Shown: one piece after another, positions 1-7,404 of the stretch
Numbering within the stretch: position 1 is the stretch's first letter
Layout: each line of letters begins with the position of its first letter
NCBI GenBank assembly: GCA_037443685.1
Contig: JBBINX010000049.1
Span: 1 to 17,098 of the forward strand
DNA length: 17,098 nt
Source of the DNA: JAHJRJ01 sp037443685
GTDB taxonomy: Bacteria > Bacteroidota > Ignavibacteria > UBA10030 > BY39
Direction of reading: 5' to 3'
Translations under genes and position numbers: made by a program
The notes under the pieces: model-generated
Databases searched by the model: none
The model's input: only the letters and a program-made list of their open reading frames with translations
What the model was told of the DNA's origin: nothing

Positions 1-2955
1 CTTAAAAGTATCGTCGGGATCGATGAGGCAGATGGTTCCGCCTTCTAATCCAACGACATGGATTGCTTCGTCCATCACTATGTCGAATAGTGCTTTCAAA
101 TCCAATGCGCTTGCGGATGTTAATATGATTCTGTTGATTGTGCGAAGGTCTTCGTTAATCTGTTTGATTTCTTCTTCCGCCTGCTTGTTCGCCAATTCGG
201 CGAGCTTGCGTTCGGTGATATCAGTAAGAGAACCAACAATAGCTATGGTATTTCCATTTTCAACAACTGGAGCTTCTCTTACGTCAACCCAAACTTTCTT
301 TCCGTTTTTATGAATTAATTCAAGCTCATATGGTTCTTGTGCTTCACCGGTTTCAATAGCTTTAACAGTTTTTTGAAAACCGATATCATTAACCGGATTA
401 TCCGAAGTTAACTCAGTCCAATTTATTAAAGCTTCTTGAACTTCATAACCAATTATTTTTTTTATTTGAGGACTCAAGTAATGTAGGATATGGTTAACAT
501 CGTGAGAGTAAAAAACGTTTGTACTATGTTCTATAATGTTTCTCAGTTTAATTTCGTTTTCCTTGAGAGCAATTTCCGTCTTTTTCCGCTCAGTGATGTC
601 GCGAACTATTGCCCACATACCGGATGGATTCCCGGAGTTATCCTGCAATAAGTAAGTTCTCAACTCTACTGGAAAAACCGTTCCGTCTTTTTTTATATAC
701 TCTTTTTCATAAACATTTGAATAACCAAGAGGTAAGACCTGCTCTTCAACAATCTTCTGTTCAAATTCGTGCCATCGCTCAGGTGTAATATCTTGATATT
801 TTAGCAATTTTATTTCTTCGTTATTATATCCAAGCATCTCACAGTATGAACGATTAACTTCGACGATCTCACCCGACATGGTTGTTTGTGCAAAACTGTC
901 AGTCATGCTTTCGTGCAAACGGCGATATTGAGCTTCGCTTTTTCGTAGCGCTTCTTCGGTTTGTTTTTGTTCAGTAATGTCTTCTGCTACTCCCTCAATC
1001 CATCCTTTGTCAACATATATTTTTGCTGAATACTTTGCCCAAAAGCTTGTGTGATCTTTACGATAAAAATGCGCTTCAAAATTCTTTACGTAACCATTTC
1101 TTTTAATTTCTTCTAACATCCTTTCACGAGTGCCGGGGTCAACATAATTAAATGAGGTTACGTATTCTGCAATAAACTCTTCTCTGTTATCGTATCCGAA
1201 CATTCTGGCAAGTTGTTCGTTGCTCTCGAGTATCTTGCCGTCGGAAATCCTCGTCCTAAATAAGCCGACTTGGGCATTTTGAAAAAGGTTTCGATATGTT
1301 TCTTCACTATCTTTTATTTTTGCTTCTGCCAGCTTTCGATCGGTAATGTCTCTAACCATCGCCTGGATGTAATCTTTGCCATCAATATTGACTGCATTCA
1401 GGCTAACCTCCGCATTAAACAGGGTCCCATCGTAACGCGTGTGTTCCCATTCAAAGGACTGGGGTTGATGATTGTATGCTGCGGTTATTTTTACCAGTGC
1501 CTTTTCTTTGGAATTTTTCCCATCGGGTTGAACATCGGGAGAAAAATAGTAGGGAGTTTTTCCGATTATCTGTTCCCTCGTACAACCATACATTTTAAGT
1601 GTCTTAGAATTACAGTCGATAAAAATATCAAAATCCATTAAGAATATAGCATCGTTGGCTGCTTCGAAAAGCGTTCGATACTTGGCTTCGCTTTGTTGTA
1701 TGGCTTTTTCAATATTTTTACGGTCAGTAATATCGCGTACTATACTAATTATCTGTGTTGTACCTTCAAGTTCAATAATTTCGCCGGATATCAAACCGGT
1801 TTGAATTTGGCCTGTCTTAGTCCGGAATTGTGTTTCAAAATTTGATACCGTTTTCTGTTCGAGGAGAGTTTGCAGGTAAATTTCACGATCTGTTAAATCT
1901 GCCCATATATTTAATTCATGCGATGTATGCCCGATCAATTCATCGGTATCATATCCAAGGTGGCGGTAACAAGCTTCGTTCGCTTCAGTTATTAAACCTT
2001 GGAAATCAGACAATGTGATTGCATCTGGGCTTGCTCGAAAAGCCTTCGAAAACTTTTCTTCAGAGATTCTAAGTTTCTCTTCTGCACGCTTGCTCGCCAA
2101 TTCGGCGAGCTTACGCTCGGTGATATCGGTTATTATTCCTTGATAGTTAGAAATCTGACCATTCTTATCACGTCGAACCCATGTATTGTCTTCTATATAT
2201 CGAATCTCGCCGGATTTTGTAATAATTCTGTATTCTTGAGTAAATTCATTTATTCCAGTTGTTGCATAATGATCAGACTCACTATTTATTCTTTCAATAT
2301 CGGCAGGATGAATAATATCTTTATAAGAAATTCTTCCTGATAACATTTCTTCTTGTGTATAACCAAACTGCAAAATATTTTCGGATACGTATTCAACCGG
2401 TTGATTTCGATCTATTGGCCAGAGAAATGCCACAGCAGGACTTTTGTTAATAATAATTTCAAGCTCTTTTGCATTTTGGTATGATTTATTCAATTCTAAT
2501 TCTGTCAGCTTGCGCTCGGTGATATCTTCCACACTCGACCAGATGAAGCGCTCGCCATCTTGTTCGAAGATCAAACCTTGAAGTCGGACAGGAACAAGGT
2601 GTCCGTCTTTATGTATGTATTCTTTTTCATAAGGTCCATATCTGCCGGTTTCGTTCAGCGATTTTAATTGCTGCTTCTCTTGTTCTTCGTATTTCTGAGG
2701 TGTGATGTCCCAATAGGTAAGCTTTAAAGTTTCTTCAACAGTTCTACCGATAATTTTTGCATATGCGGTATTAACATCGACTAAAGTACCGTCCATTTTG
2801 CAAAGTGCCAAACCGATTGGAGATGAATTGAAGAGAAGGCGGTTGTAGGCTTCGCTTTTGCGCAGTTTTTCTTCCACTCGCTTTTGGTCTTCTAAAATTT
2901 TGAGCAGTGCTAACCGCGACCGCTCCGATTCTTGTAGTAGTTGTTTTATGTTCAT
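1..2955 (-). CDS. Multi-PAS (seven PAS) plus GAF soluble sensor protein, C-terminus outside window
   Basis: The reading frame is open without a stop from the ATG at 2955 to the window edge, giving 985 residues. There is no signal peptide or membrane segment, so the protein should be cytoplasmic. After a short N-terminal helix come seven PAS units, roughly residues 37-145, 160-278, 295-410, 420-537, 548-660, 672-787 and 797-913. Each ends in the PAC-type signature DITERK or a close variant (DITDRK, DITEQK). From about residue 930 a GAF domain begins (LDLKALFDIVMDEA, then GGTICLIDP) and is cut off. The start is supported by AGAAGG seven bases upstream. Such proteins usually end in a histidine kinase, but a cyclase or phosphatase output is equally possible because that end is not seen. 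The ligands of the PAS domains cannot be read from sequence. A 299-base gap separates it from the upstream operon, suggesting its own promoter. Confidence 0.93.
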   Translation of the reverse strand, partial: MNIKQLLQESERSRLALLKILEDQKRVEEKLRKSEAYNRLLFNSSPIGLALCKMDGTLVDVNTAYAKIIGRTVEETLKLTYWDITPQKYEEQEKQQLKSLNETGRYGPYEKEYIHKDGHLVPVRLQGLIFEQDGERFIWSSVEDITERKLTELELNKSYQNAKELEIIINKSPAVAFLWPIDRNQPVEYVSENILQFGYTQEEMLSGRISYKDIIHPADIERINSESDHYATTGINEFTQEYRIITKSGEIRYIEDNTWVRRDKNGQISNYQGIITDITERKLAELASKRAEEKLRISEEKFSKAFRASPDAITLSDFQGLITEANEACYRHLGYDTDELIGHTSHELNIWADLTDREIYLQTLLEQKTVSNFETQFRTKTGQIQTGLISGEIIELEGTTQIISIVRDITDRKNIEKAIQQSEAKYRTLFEAANDAIFLMDFDIFIDCNSKTLKMYGCTREQIIGKTPYYFSPDVQPDGKNSKEKALVKITAAYNHQPQSFEWEHTRYDGTLFNAEVSLNAVNIDGKDYIQAMVRDITDRKLAEAKIKDSEETYRNLFQNAQVGLFRTRISDGKILESNEQLARMFGYDNREEFIAEYVTSFNYVDPGTRERMLEEIKRNGYVKNFEAHFYRKDHTSFWAKYSAKIYVDKGWIEGVAEDITEQKQTEEALRKSEAQYRRLHESMTDSFAQTTMSGEIVEVNRSYCEMLGYNNEEIKLLKYQDITPERWHEFEQKIVEEQVLPLGYSNVYEKEYIKKDGTVFPVELRTYLLQDNSGNPSGMWAIVRDITERKKTEIALKENEIKLRNIIEHSTNVFYSHDVNHILHYLSPQIKKIIGYEVQEALINWTELTSDNPVNDIGFQKTVKAIETGEAQEPYELELIHKNGKKVWVDVREAPVVENGNTIAIVGSLTDITERKLAELANKQAEEEIKQINEDLRTINRIILTSASALDLKALFDIVMDEAIHVVGLEGGTICLIDPDDTFK
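178..225 (-). repeat. Duplicated PAS-boundary module, copy 1 (partner at 2083-2130)
   Basis: This 48-base stretch matches 2083-2130 at 41 of 48 positions in my hand alignment and sits in the same reading frame. Both encode the end of a PAS unit followed by a linker (DITERKLAELA then S or N, K). The DNA contains a small hairpin, CTCGCC-AATTC-GGCGAG in the other copy and one wobble pair in this one. The close DNA match suggests duplication or gene conversion between PAS units rather than convergence alone. Confidence 0.6.
2083..2130 (-). repeat. Duplicated PAS-boundary module, copy 2 (partner at 178-225)
   Basis: Second copy of the module at the end of the second PAS unit. The hairpin arms CTCGCC and GGCGAG are perfect here around an AATTC loop. 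A shorter related piece occurs at about 2508-2530 at the end of the first PAS unit. Confidence 0.6.
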
Positions 2956-2962
2956 AGTTTTA

Positions 2963-2968
2963 CCTTCT
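2963..2968 (-). promoter_or_regulatory. Ribosome binding site of the multi-PAS sensor
   Basis: AGAAGG on the minus strand lies seven bases before the ATG at 2955. It fixes the start of the sensor gene, which has no other good start codon nearby. Confidence 0.6.
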
Positions 2969-3002
2969 ATCGCACCCTCACTGAAGTCCTGCTACCAATG
3001 TT

Positions 3003-3044
3003 AGGTATTAACAGGTAGGCGGGGTTGTGTTAATGTTATTACCT
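3003..3044. repeat. Inverted repeat upstream of the PAS sensor
   Basis: AGGTATTAACA (3003-3013) and TGTTATTACCT (3034-3044) pair with one mismatch. A second partner for the left arm, TGTTAAT at 3028-3034, would give an alternative shorter stem. The two mutually exclusive foldings are compatible with an operator or a switching RNA element, but nothing proves either. Confidence 0.4.
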
Positions 3045-3122
3045 GACTTCTCTTTCACTTCGATAAATCGAGGTGTTAATTACGATACTCGTCTTGTTTA
3101 ACAAGCTGTGCAGTTGATTCAT
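3039..3122 (-). other. Possible 27-residue small ORF in the sensor leader
   Basis: An ATG at 3122 is preceded by AAGGA five bases upstream on the minus strand and opens a 27-codon frame ending with TAA at 3041-3039. The peptide is hydrophilic with no recognisable motif or signal sequence. Its stop lies inside the right arm of the inverted repeat at 3003-3044, an arrangement that could let translation influence folding. Chance is a real alternative at this length. Confidence 0.22.
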
Positions 3123-3138
3123 TCACTTCCTTATTAGT

Positions 3139-3165
3139 TCATGAATTCGTCCTACGTGAAATCAT
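3139..3165 (-). other. Possible 8-residue leader ORF with strong ribosome binding site
   Basis: GTGAGGAG on the minus strand, about seven bases before ATG at 3165, is one of the best Shine-Dalgarno-like sequences in the window, yet it serves a frame of only eight codons (MISRRTNS) ending in TGA. The final TCATGA creates another ATG directly at the stop. It could be a leader peptide controlling the sensor, or the remnant of a lost gene start. No function can be assigned. Confidence 0.25.
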
Positions 3166-3222
3166 TTATTTACTCCTCACTTCAGATTCTGAAATATCTG
3201 TTTGATACAATCAATCTACATT

Positions 3223-3251
3223 AAATTACAAAATATGATATTGATTGTCAA
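3223..3251 (-). promoter_or_regulatory. Candidate promoter for the PAS sensor
   Basis: On the minus strand a perfect TTGACA (3251-3246) is followed after 17 bases by TAATTT (3228-3223). The -35 element is ideal, but the -10 element matches the housekeeping consensus at only three of six positions. Bacteroidota promoters often use a different consensus (TTTG / TAnnTTTG), which I do not see here. The position, just past the stop codon of the upstream gene, fits an independent promoter for the sensor. Confidence 0.35.
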
Positions 3252-3254
3252 CAG

Positions 3255-5561
3255 TTAAAATATCGAAGAAGTTGCAACTGTTATAAAAAATTTTGAAGGA
3301 TTATTGAATCGATAAGTAAAATCGAGCTGTATAATATCGAAAATCTTACCAACGCCGATGCCGCCTTCGAAGTACCAATTGCCTGAATCAATTTTTAGAG
3401 TAGAAGAGTGGACGATTAATTCGATATTCTTTTTATACAGATACGGAATTCCCAATGCGAGAAATGGGATGCTGCGGAAATTATGTTCAGTGCTAATAAG
3501 GACGAACCTATCACCCGTAAATTGTTTAACACCACCCGATTTTAACACACCTAAGGGAGCGTAAGTACTAAGTCTTGTATCTGCTGTAAATAATTTTTGT
3601 GGCGGTAAATTACCAGCAGTAAATCCCGCAGATATATTTACGCGCATCGTGGGAGGGAAAAGATAACTTCTTAAGAATGTTTTAAAATTGTAAGATGTTG
3701 AAATAAAATAACGTGTGAAATTGAAATCGCTTTTCGCAATTTTCGGATTTGAATGTTCAACAGATAATTCTATTGCATCGACGGGGATGAGATTTAAAAA
3801 AACTGGTTCTCCGCCGTATCTAAAATTCATTATTAGACTTCTTAGTTTTCCGTCCGTTATTAGTGGATTATTTCGGTAATTGTTTCCTAGAGCAACAAAA
3901 CTGTAGTGGCTGTTTACATCAACCGATTTATGCCATTCACTAATAAAAGACAATTGGGTTTTTAGATTTTTTATTGGATTTGTAACAACGAAAGCTCGCC
4001 AACCTGAGGATAGAAAATAATCGCGGTAATCGTTTTTTCCGATTAGAGACGTGAGCGATACGAAAAGTGAGTTATAGAAATTATTATCGGGGACGTTGTC
4101 TAACTTTTTATAAATGTTAATTCCTAAACCGTATTTTCTATCTTGGTTAAGATATTGGATTCCCTCGAAATTGATCTTATAGATGTTATCGGAAAAACCG
4201 TAACCCACAGATGTTTTAACTGATGTTGAATTAGTAAGTGAGTCGATTCCATATTTTCCTCCGAAGTAAAATCCTTCTACTCGGTTAAACCTTGCGTCGA
4301 TAAATTGTAGATAGGAGAGGATACTAGTTGAATCGGCAAACAAAGTCATCGAAATACCGCCAGGACGGAATTGAACAGGAAGAGTTTTGGTACTATCTAA
4401 AGATTCGTATGCAGCTTGTTCTATTTGTGTGAGTGGTAATATTTCGGTCTGTTTCCAGAAAGTAGAATCATAAACTGTTGCGCTTGAATCGGTTGACAAT
4501 CTGGGTTTTTTGAAGATACTGTCCGGAATAATCGGATTGATTTTATAATCGTAAATAACCGAGGTTTGTTCGATGCCAATTTGGGGAAATGTAAAACCGG
4601 CAAAGCTAATTTTCGCCTTGCCATTTACGCGAATGTTTGTGGGCATCCAGAATTCATCTTCGTACAACGAAAACTGTTGCTGAAAATTAACATTGAAATC
4701 GCTGATGAACGGAATTGTAAAAGCTTCGTTTGGTTTTAAATCTACACCCATAACGGCAAAAGAATAATCGGAGATCGTGATTGTTCCTTGCAGAAGGGGT
4801 TTTATGCGTGATTTCGGAATTACTTTAATATCGTAAATCTCATATCCACTTTTTCCAAAAGTTCGGAGCAGTTTATAATCATAATACTCAAGTGCGTCTG
4901 GAGCTGTAGGTCCAACGAAAGTATAGCCCACCAATTTAATCTCATCGTCGTTGAAGTTAGTAATTCGTCCGACAGCAGCAAAGTTTCCTGCAGTCGGTAT
5001 ATTTTGAGTCTGTCTTTTTTGAGTAACGATCTCGCGTAGCGAATCGCCAATCTGCCAATAACCTGTAGTGTAAGATTCCGATATACTTGCAATCGAAGTA
5101 TCTTTTAATAAAGTCTGACGAGTGAAAGCTTGGAATTCATAAGTTCTTAATAAATCCATCCACTTACGCTTGTTAGCAATTGCTTTGCGTATGATTTCGA
5201 TTGCAGGGTCTTCTGCAATCGTTACAACTTCTGGAAGTTGAACTCCGACCGGTTTCAATTGTATTCTAAGTATAATGTCCTTATCTAATACAACCTTCTG
5301 CGAATCGGCTTGATAACCAACGAAGCTAAAAATAAATTTATATTCTGCAGATGTTAAAGAAAATCGGAATGTACCGTCGGCAGTTGTAATTGTTCCCTTC
5401 ATGGTCCCGTCAATGCGGATGGAAGCAGCGGGTAAGGGTTGATTTGTTTCGGAATCGACGACTCTTCCACTAACAGTAAAAGTTTGTTGTGAAAATAATA
5501 TTGAACTATGTGATAGAACGATTAAAAAAAAATAAAATAATAATCGGTTTAATTTAGGCAT
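3255..5561 (-). CDS. DUF5686-like outer-membrane protein with carboxypeptidase-D regulatory-like domain
   Basis: The 768-residue product begins with a signal peptide (about residues 1-24, hydrophobic core LLFYFFLIVL, then LFSQQ). Residues about 27-112 form a carboxypeptidase-regulatory-like beta sandwich (SGRVVDSETNQPLPAASIRI, then GTFRFSL and FSFVGYQ). Next is the EDPAIEIIRKAI stretch that I associate with the DUF5686 family. The second half has alternating beta-strand patterns and ends with a terminal phenylalanine, as in outer-membrane beta barrels. The length is close to what is usual for the family. The function of the family is not established to my knowledge; surface assembly or uptake is a guess. 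It starts 12 bases after the methyltransferase stop and lacks a clear ribosome binding site, so it is probably the last gene of the Kdo/Lpt operon. Confidence 0.85.
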   Translation of the reverse strand: MPKLNRLLFYFFLIVLSHSSILFSQQTFTVSGRVVDSETNQPLPAASIRIDGTMKGTITTADGTFRFSLTSAEYKFIFSFVGYQADSQKVVLDKDIILRIQLKPVGVQLPEVVTIAEDPAIEIIRKAIANKRKWMDLLRTYEFQAFTRQTLLKDTSIASISESYTTGYWQIGDSLREIVTQKRQTQNIPTAGNFAAVGRITNFNDDEIKLVGYTFVGPTAPDALEYYDYKLLRTFGKSGYEIYDIKVIPKSRIKPLLQGTITISDYSFAVMGVDLKPNEAFTIPFISDFNVNFQQQFSLYEDEFWMPTNIRVNGKAKISFAGFTFPQIGIEQTSVIYDYKINPIIPDSIFKKPRLSTDSSATVYDSTFWKQTEILPLTQIEQAAYESLDSTKTLPVQFRPGGISMTLFADSTSILSYLQFIDARFNRVEGFYFGGKYGIDSLTNSTSVKTSVGYGFSDNIYKINFEGIQYLNQDRKYGLGINIYKKLDNVPDNNFYNSLFVSLTSLIGKNDYRDYFLSSGWRAFVVTNPIKNLKTQLSFISEWHKSVDVNSHYSFVALGNNYRNNPLITDGKLRSLIMNFRYGGEPVFLNLIPVDAIELSVEHSNPKIAKSDFNFTRYFISTSYNFKTFLRSYLFPPTMRVNISAGFTAGNLPPQKLFTADTRLSTYAPLGVLKSGGVKQFTGDRFVLISTEHNFRSIPFLALGIPYLYKKNIELIVHSSTLKIDSGNWYFEGGIGVGKIFDIIQLDFTYRFNNPSKFFITVATSSIF

Positions 5562-5573
5562 AATATTGTTTGG

Positions 5574-6674
5574 TTAACGAATAGATTTGTTATTTTTTTT
5601 AAATACGAAAATGTACTCATGTTTGAATATGTAAAAACCACCTACTAAAGCTCTGTATCGCCATAAGTCTTTTTGATTTCGTTTCGCGGTTGTCTCGTCA
5701 AAATTTTTTACAACGATACTTTTCAGAGAGTACCCTCGCTTCATTACTTCTTGCATCAATATGAAGCCGAGTGGAATCCATTCACCTTTAGAATATTTAT
5801 CACCGATAACAAGTATTAAATATCTTCCGGCATCAAGTATATCATAGGTTTTTTCAACTACTGAACAAAAAAGATCGACAAATGACTGTGTTGATTTTTG
5901 ATTAGATAAATCATTCGGATTATCACTGAATTTAATAATGTCGTGATAGGGTGGATGCATCAATAAAAGTTGAACTGATTTTGTACCACATTTTTTTAAA
6001 AGCTTCTGATAGTTTAACTTTGTGCTGTCTCCGATTTCGATAAAAACATTTGATTCAGATTTTTTCCACTTACTAATTTGTTCGGTTGCTTTACTTGCAA
6101 TTTCTGGTTGTAGCTCAATACCAATTCCGTTTCTATTTAATCGTTTACACTCTATTAAAGTTGTTCCACTGCCTACAAATGGGTCGAGAACACATTCAAA
6201 TTTTTTGGTATATCGCAAAATCATTTGATGAGGAATTTGTGGGATAAAATTTCCCCAAAACCATGCTGAATGTGGACCGGACGAATCCCGTTTTGATAAA
6301 ACCCATAAACTATCAGTCAATATTTCATCGTATTCCTTCCACCGATTAAGATTGATATCATTAATTTTTGCGGTTTTTATTTCAGCTATTCCTTTTTTAA
6401 GTCGTTCGATATAATATTTTGTTCTTTCGAGTGTCTGAGTTTCTTCAATTTGTTTTATCTCGTCGAGCAAGTATTTTTGTTCTATTGTTATTGTATCTCC
6501 GTTTTCGGCGATGTTTAAAATACCGCTGTTATCAACGTCAGTCTGCCTTGGGGGGACAAAATTGTTTTTAAATTGAGATAATTCGGTTCGAAGCTTTTGT
6601 AGGTCATCATTTGAGTTGATATGATCTAATGATTCAATGACTCGCTGTTTATTTATAATTAGAGTTTTACTCAT
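5574..6674 (-). CDS. Solitary DNA methyltransferase (N6-adenine or N4-cytosine), HPPY type
   Basis: The 366-residue protein carries the S-adenosylmethionine-binding motif DPFVGSGTT (residues 164-172) followed by GIGIEL at 184-188, and a catalytic motif IV in the form HPPY (240-243, LLLMHPPYHDIIKFS). Upstream of motif I is GNFIPQIPHQMILRYT, typical of amino-methyltransferases that start with a PPQ/IPxQ segment. The tail (KHEYIFVFKK) is also usual for the family. The first 110 residues are helical and hydrophilic and resemble nothing I know. Motif I precedes motif IV, so it is of the alpha or gamma order. No restriction enzyme or specificity subunit is nearby. Its ATG overlaps the lptB stop by eight bases (ATGAGTAA), so it is translated by coupling. 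Methylated base and recognition site cannot be read from sequence. Confidence 0.85.
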   Translation of the reverse strand: MSKTLIINKQRVIESLDHINSNDDLQKLRTELSQFKNNFVPPRQTDVDNSGILNIAENGDTITIEQKYLLDEIKQIEETQTLERTKYYIERLKKGIAEIKTAKINDINLNRWKEYDEILTDSLWVLSKRDSSGPHSAWFWGNFIPQIPHQMILRYTKKFECVLDPFVGSGTTLIECKRLNRNGIGIELQPEIASKATEQISKWKKSESNVFIEIGDSTKLNYQKLLKKCGTKSVQLLLMHPPYHDIIKFSDNPNDLSNQKSTQSFVDLFCSVVEKTYDILDAGRYLILVIGDKYSKGEWIPLGFILMQEVMKRGYSLKSIVVKNFDETTAKRNQKDLWRYRALVGGFYIFKHEYIFVFKKNNKSIR

Positions 6675-7404
6675 ATCTATCTAACTTAAACTTCTCACCT
6701 AAATACAAGCGCTTTGCTTCTCCATCATTAGCTAAATATTCAGCCGTACCTGATTTTAATATCTCACCTTCGAAAAGTAGATACGATCTATCAGTAATCG
6801 AAAGAGTTTCATGCACATTATGGTCGGTTACCAAGACGCCGATATTTCTATTTTTCAGATTGTGAACAATTTTCATAATATCCTCAACAGCAATCGGGTC
6901 GATTCCAGCAAACGGTTCGTCGAGTAGTATAAATTGGGGGTTAGTAGCTAATGCGCGGGAAATTTCAACCCGGCGCCGTTCTCCCCCCGACAGCATATAA
7001 CCTTTACTCTTTGCAATGTGTGTGAGTCCAAACTCCTCCATCAGTTGGTTACAACGTTCTTCTCTTGCTTTGGCAGTCAAGTTCACCATCTCGAGAACGG
7101 CTGTAATATTTTCTCGGACGGATAATTTACGAAATACAGAAGCTTCCTGAGGCAAATAACCGATTCCCATACGAGCTCTTTTATACATCGCTAACTTTGT
7201 GATTTCATTATCGTTTAAGAAAACTTTACCATCCGTCGGTTTTATCATTCCTACAATCATATAAAATGTTGTGGTTTTTCCCGCGCCGTTCGGACCTAGC
7301 AATCCAACAACTTCACCTTGTTTAACTTCGATGCTAACGTCTTTAACGACAAATTTCTTTTTATACTGTTTGAAAAGTTTTTTTGAATATAGAATTTTTT
7401 CCAT
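6667..7404 (-). CDS. lptB: LPS export ABC transporter ATP-binding protein LptB
   Basis: The 245-residue protein is the ATPase that powers lipopolysaccharide extraction from the inner membrane, working as a dimer beneath LptF/LptG. It has every ABC motif: Walker A GPNGAGKTT (37-45), Q-loop glutamine 86 in YLPQEASVFRKL, signature LSGGE (138-142), Walker B FILLDE (158-163, catalytic Glu163) and switch histidine 195 in TDHNVHET. The strings LPQEASVFRKL and DEPFAGIDPIAV distinguish LptB from other ABC ATPases. Length matches the family (about 240). Its ATG follows the lptA-like stop with no gap (TAA-ATG) and it has no obvious ribosome binding site of its own, so translation is probably coupled. 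lptF and lptG are not in the window. Confidence 0.96.
   Translation of the reverse strand: MEKILYSKKLFKQYKKKFVVKDVSIEVKQGEVVGLLGPNGAGKTTTFYMIVGMIKPTDGKVFLNDNEITKLAMYKRARMGIGYLPQEASVFRKLSVRENITAVLEMVNLTAKAREERCNQLMEEFGLTHIAKSKGYMLSGGERRRVEISRALATNPQFILLDEPFAGIDPIAVEDIMKIVHNLKNRNIGVLVTDHNVHETLSITDRSYLLFEGEILKSGTAEYLANDGEAKRLYLGEKFKLDRYE

Larger units (their letters stand above)
2956..3254 (-). other. Leader/intergenic region upstream of the PAS sensor
   Basis: This 299-base stretch lies between the stop of the DUF5686 gene and the start of the sensor, both on the minus strand. It holds a promoter-like TTGACA element next to the upstream stop codon, two short reading frames with ribosome-binding-site-like sequences, and several palindromes: TTCAGA-T-TCTGAA at 3181-3193, CTTGTT-T-AACAAG at 3093-3105, a 9-base-pair imperfect palindrome at 3056-3075, and a longer inverted repeat at 3003-3044. 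None of the hairpins is followed by a run of T, so no clear terminator separates the two genes. I see no known riboswitch or RNA family. Confidence 0.5.

Noticed and set aside
23..2340. Plus-strand open frames within 1-2340 (23-313, 1270-1641, 1830-2018, 1999-2340)
   Set aside because: They lie opposite the uninterrupted minus-strand PAS sensor frame, encode no recognisable domain and have no support as genes.
3056..3075. Palindrome CACTTCGAT-AA-ATCGAGGTG as a terminator of the Kdo/Lpt operon
   Set aside because: The loop is too small and no T run follows on either strand; it may be an operator but not a standard terminator.
5574..6674. Complete restriction-modification system
   Set aside because: Only the methyltransferase is present; neighbours are lptB and an outer-membrane protein, and no nuclease or specificity subunit is encoded in the window.
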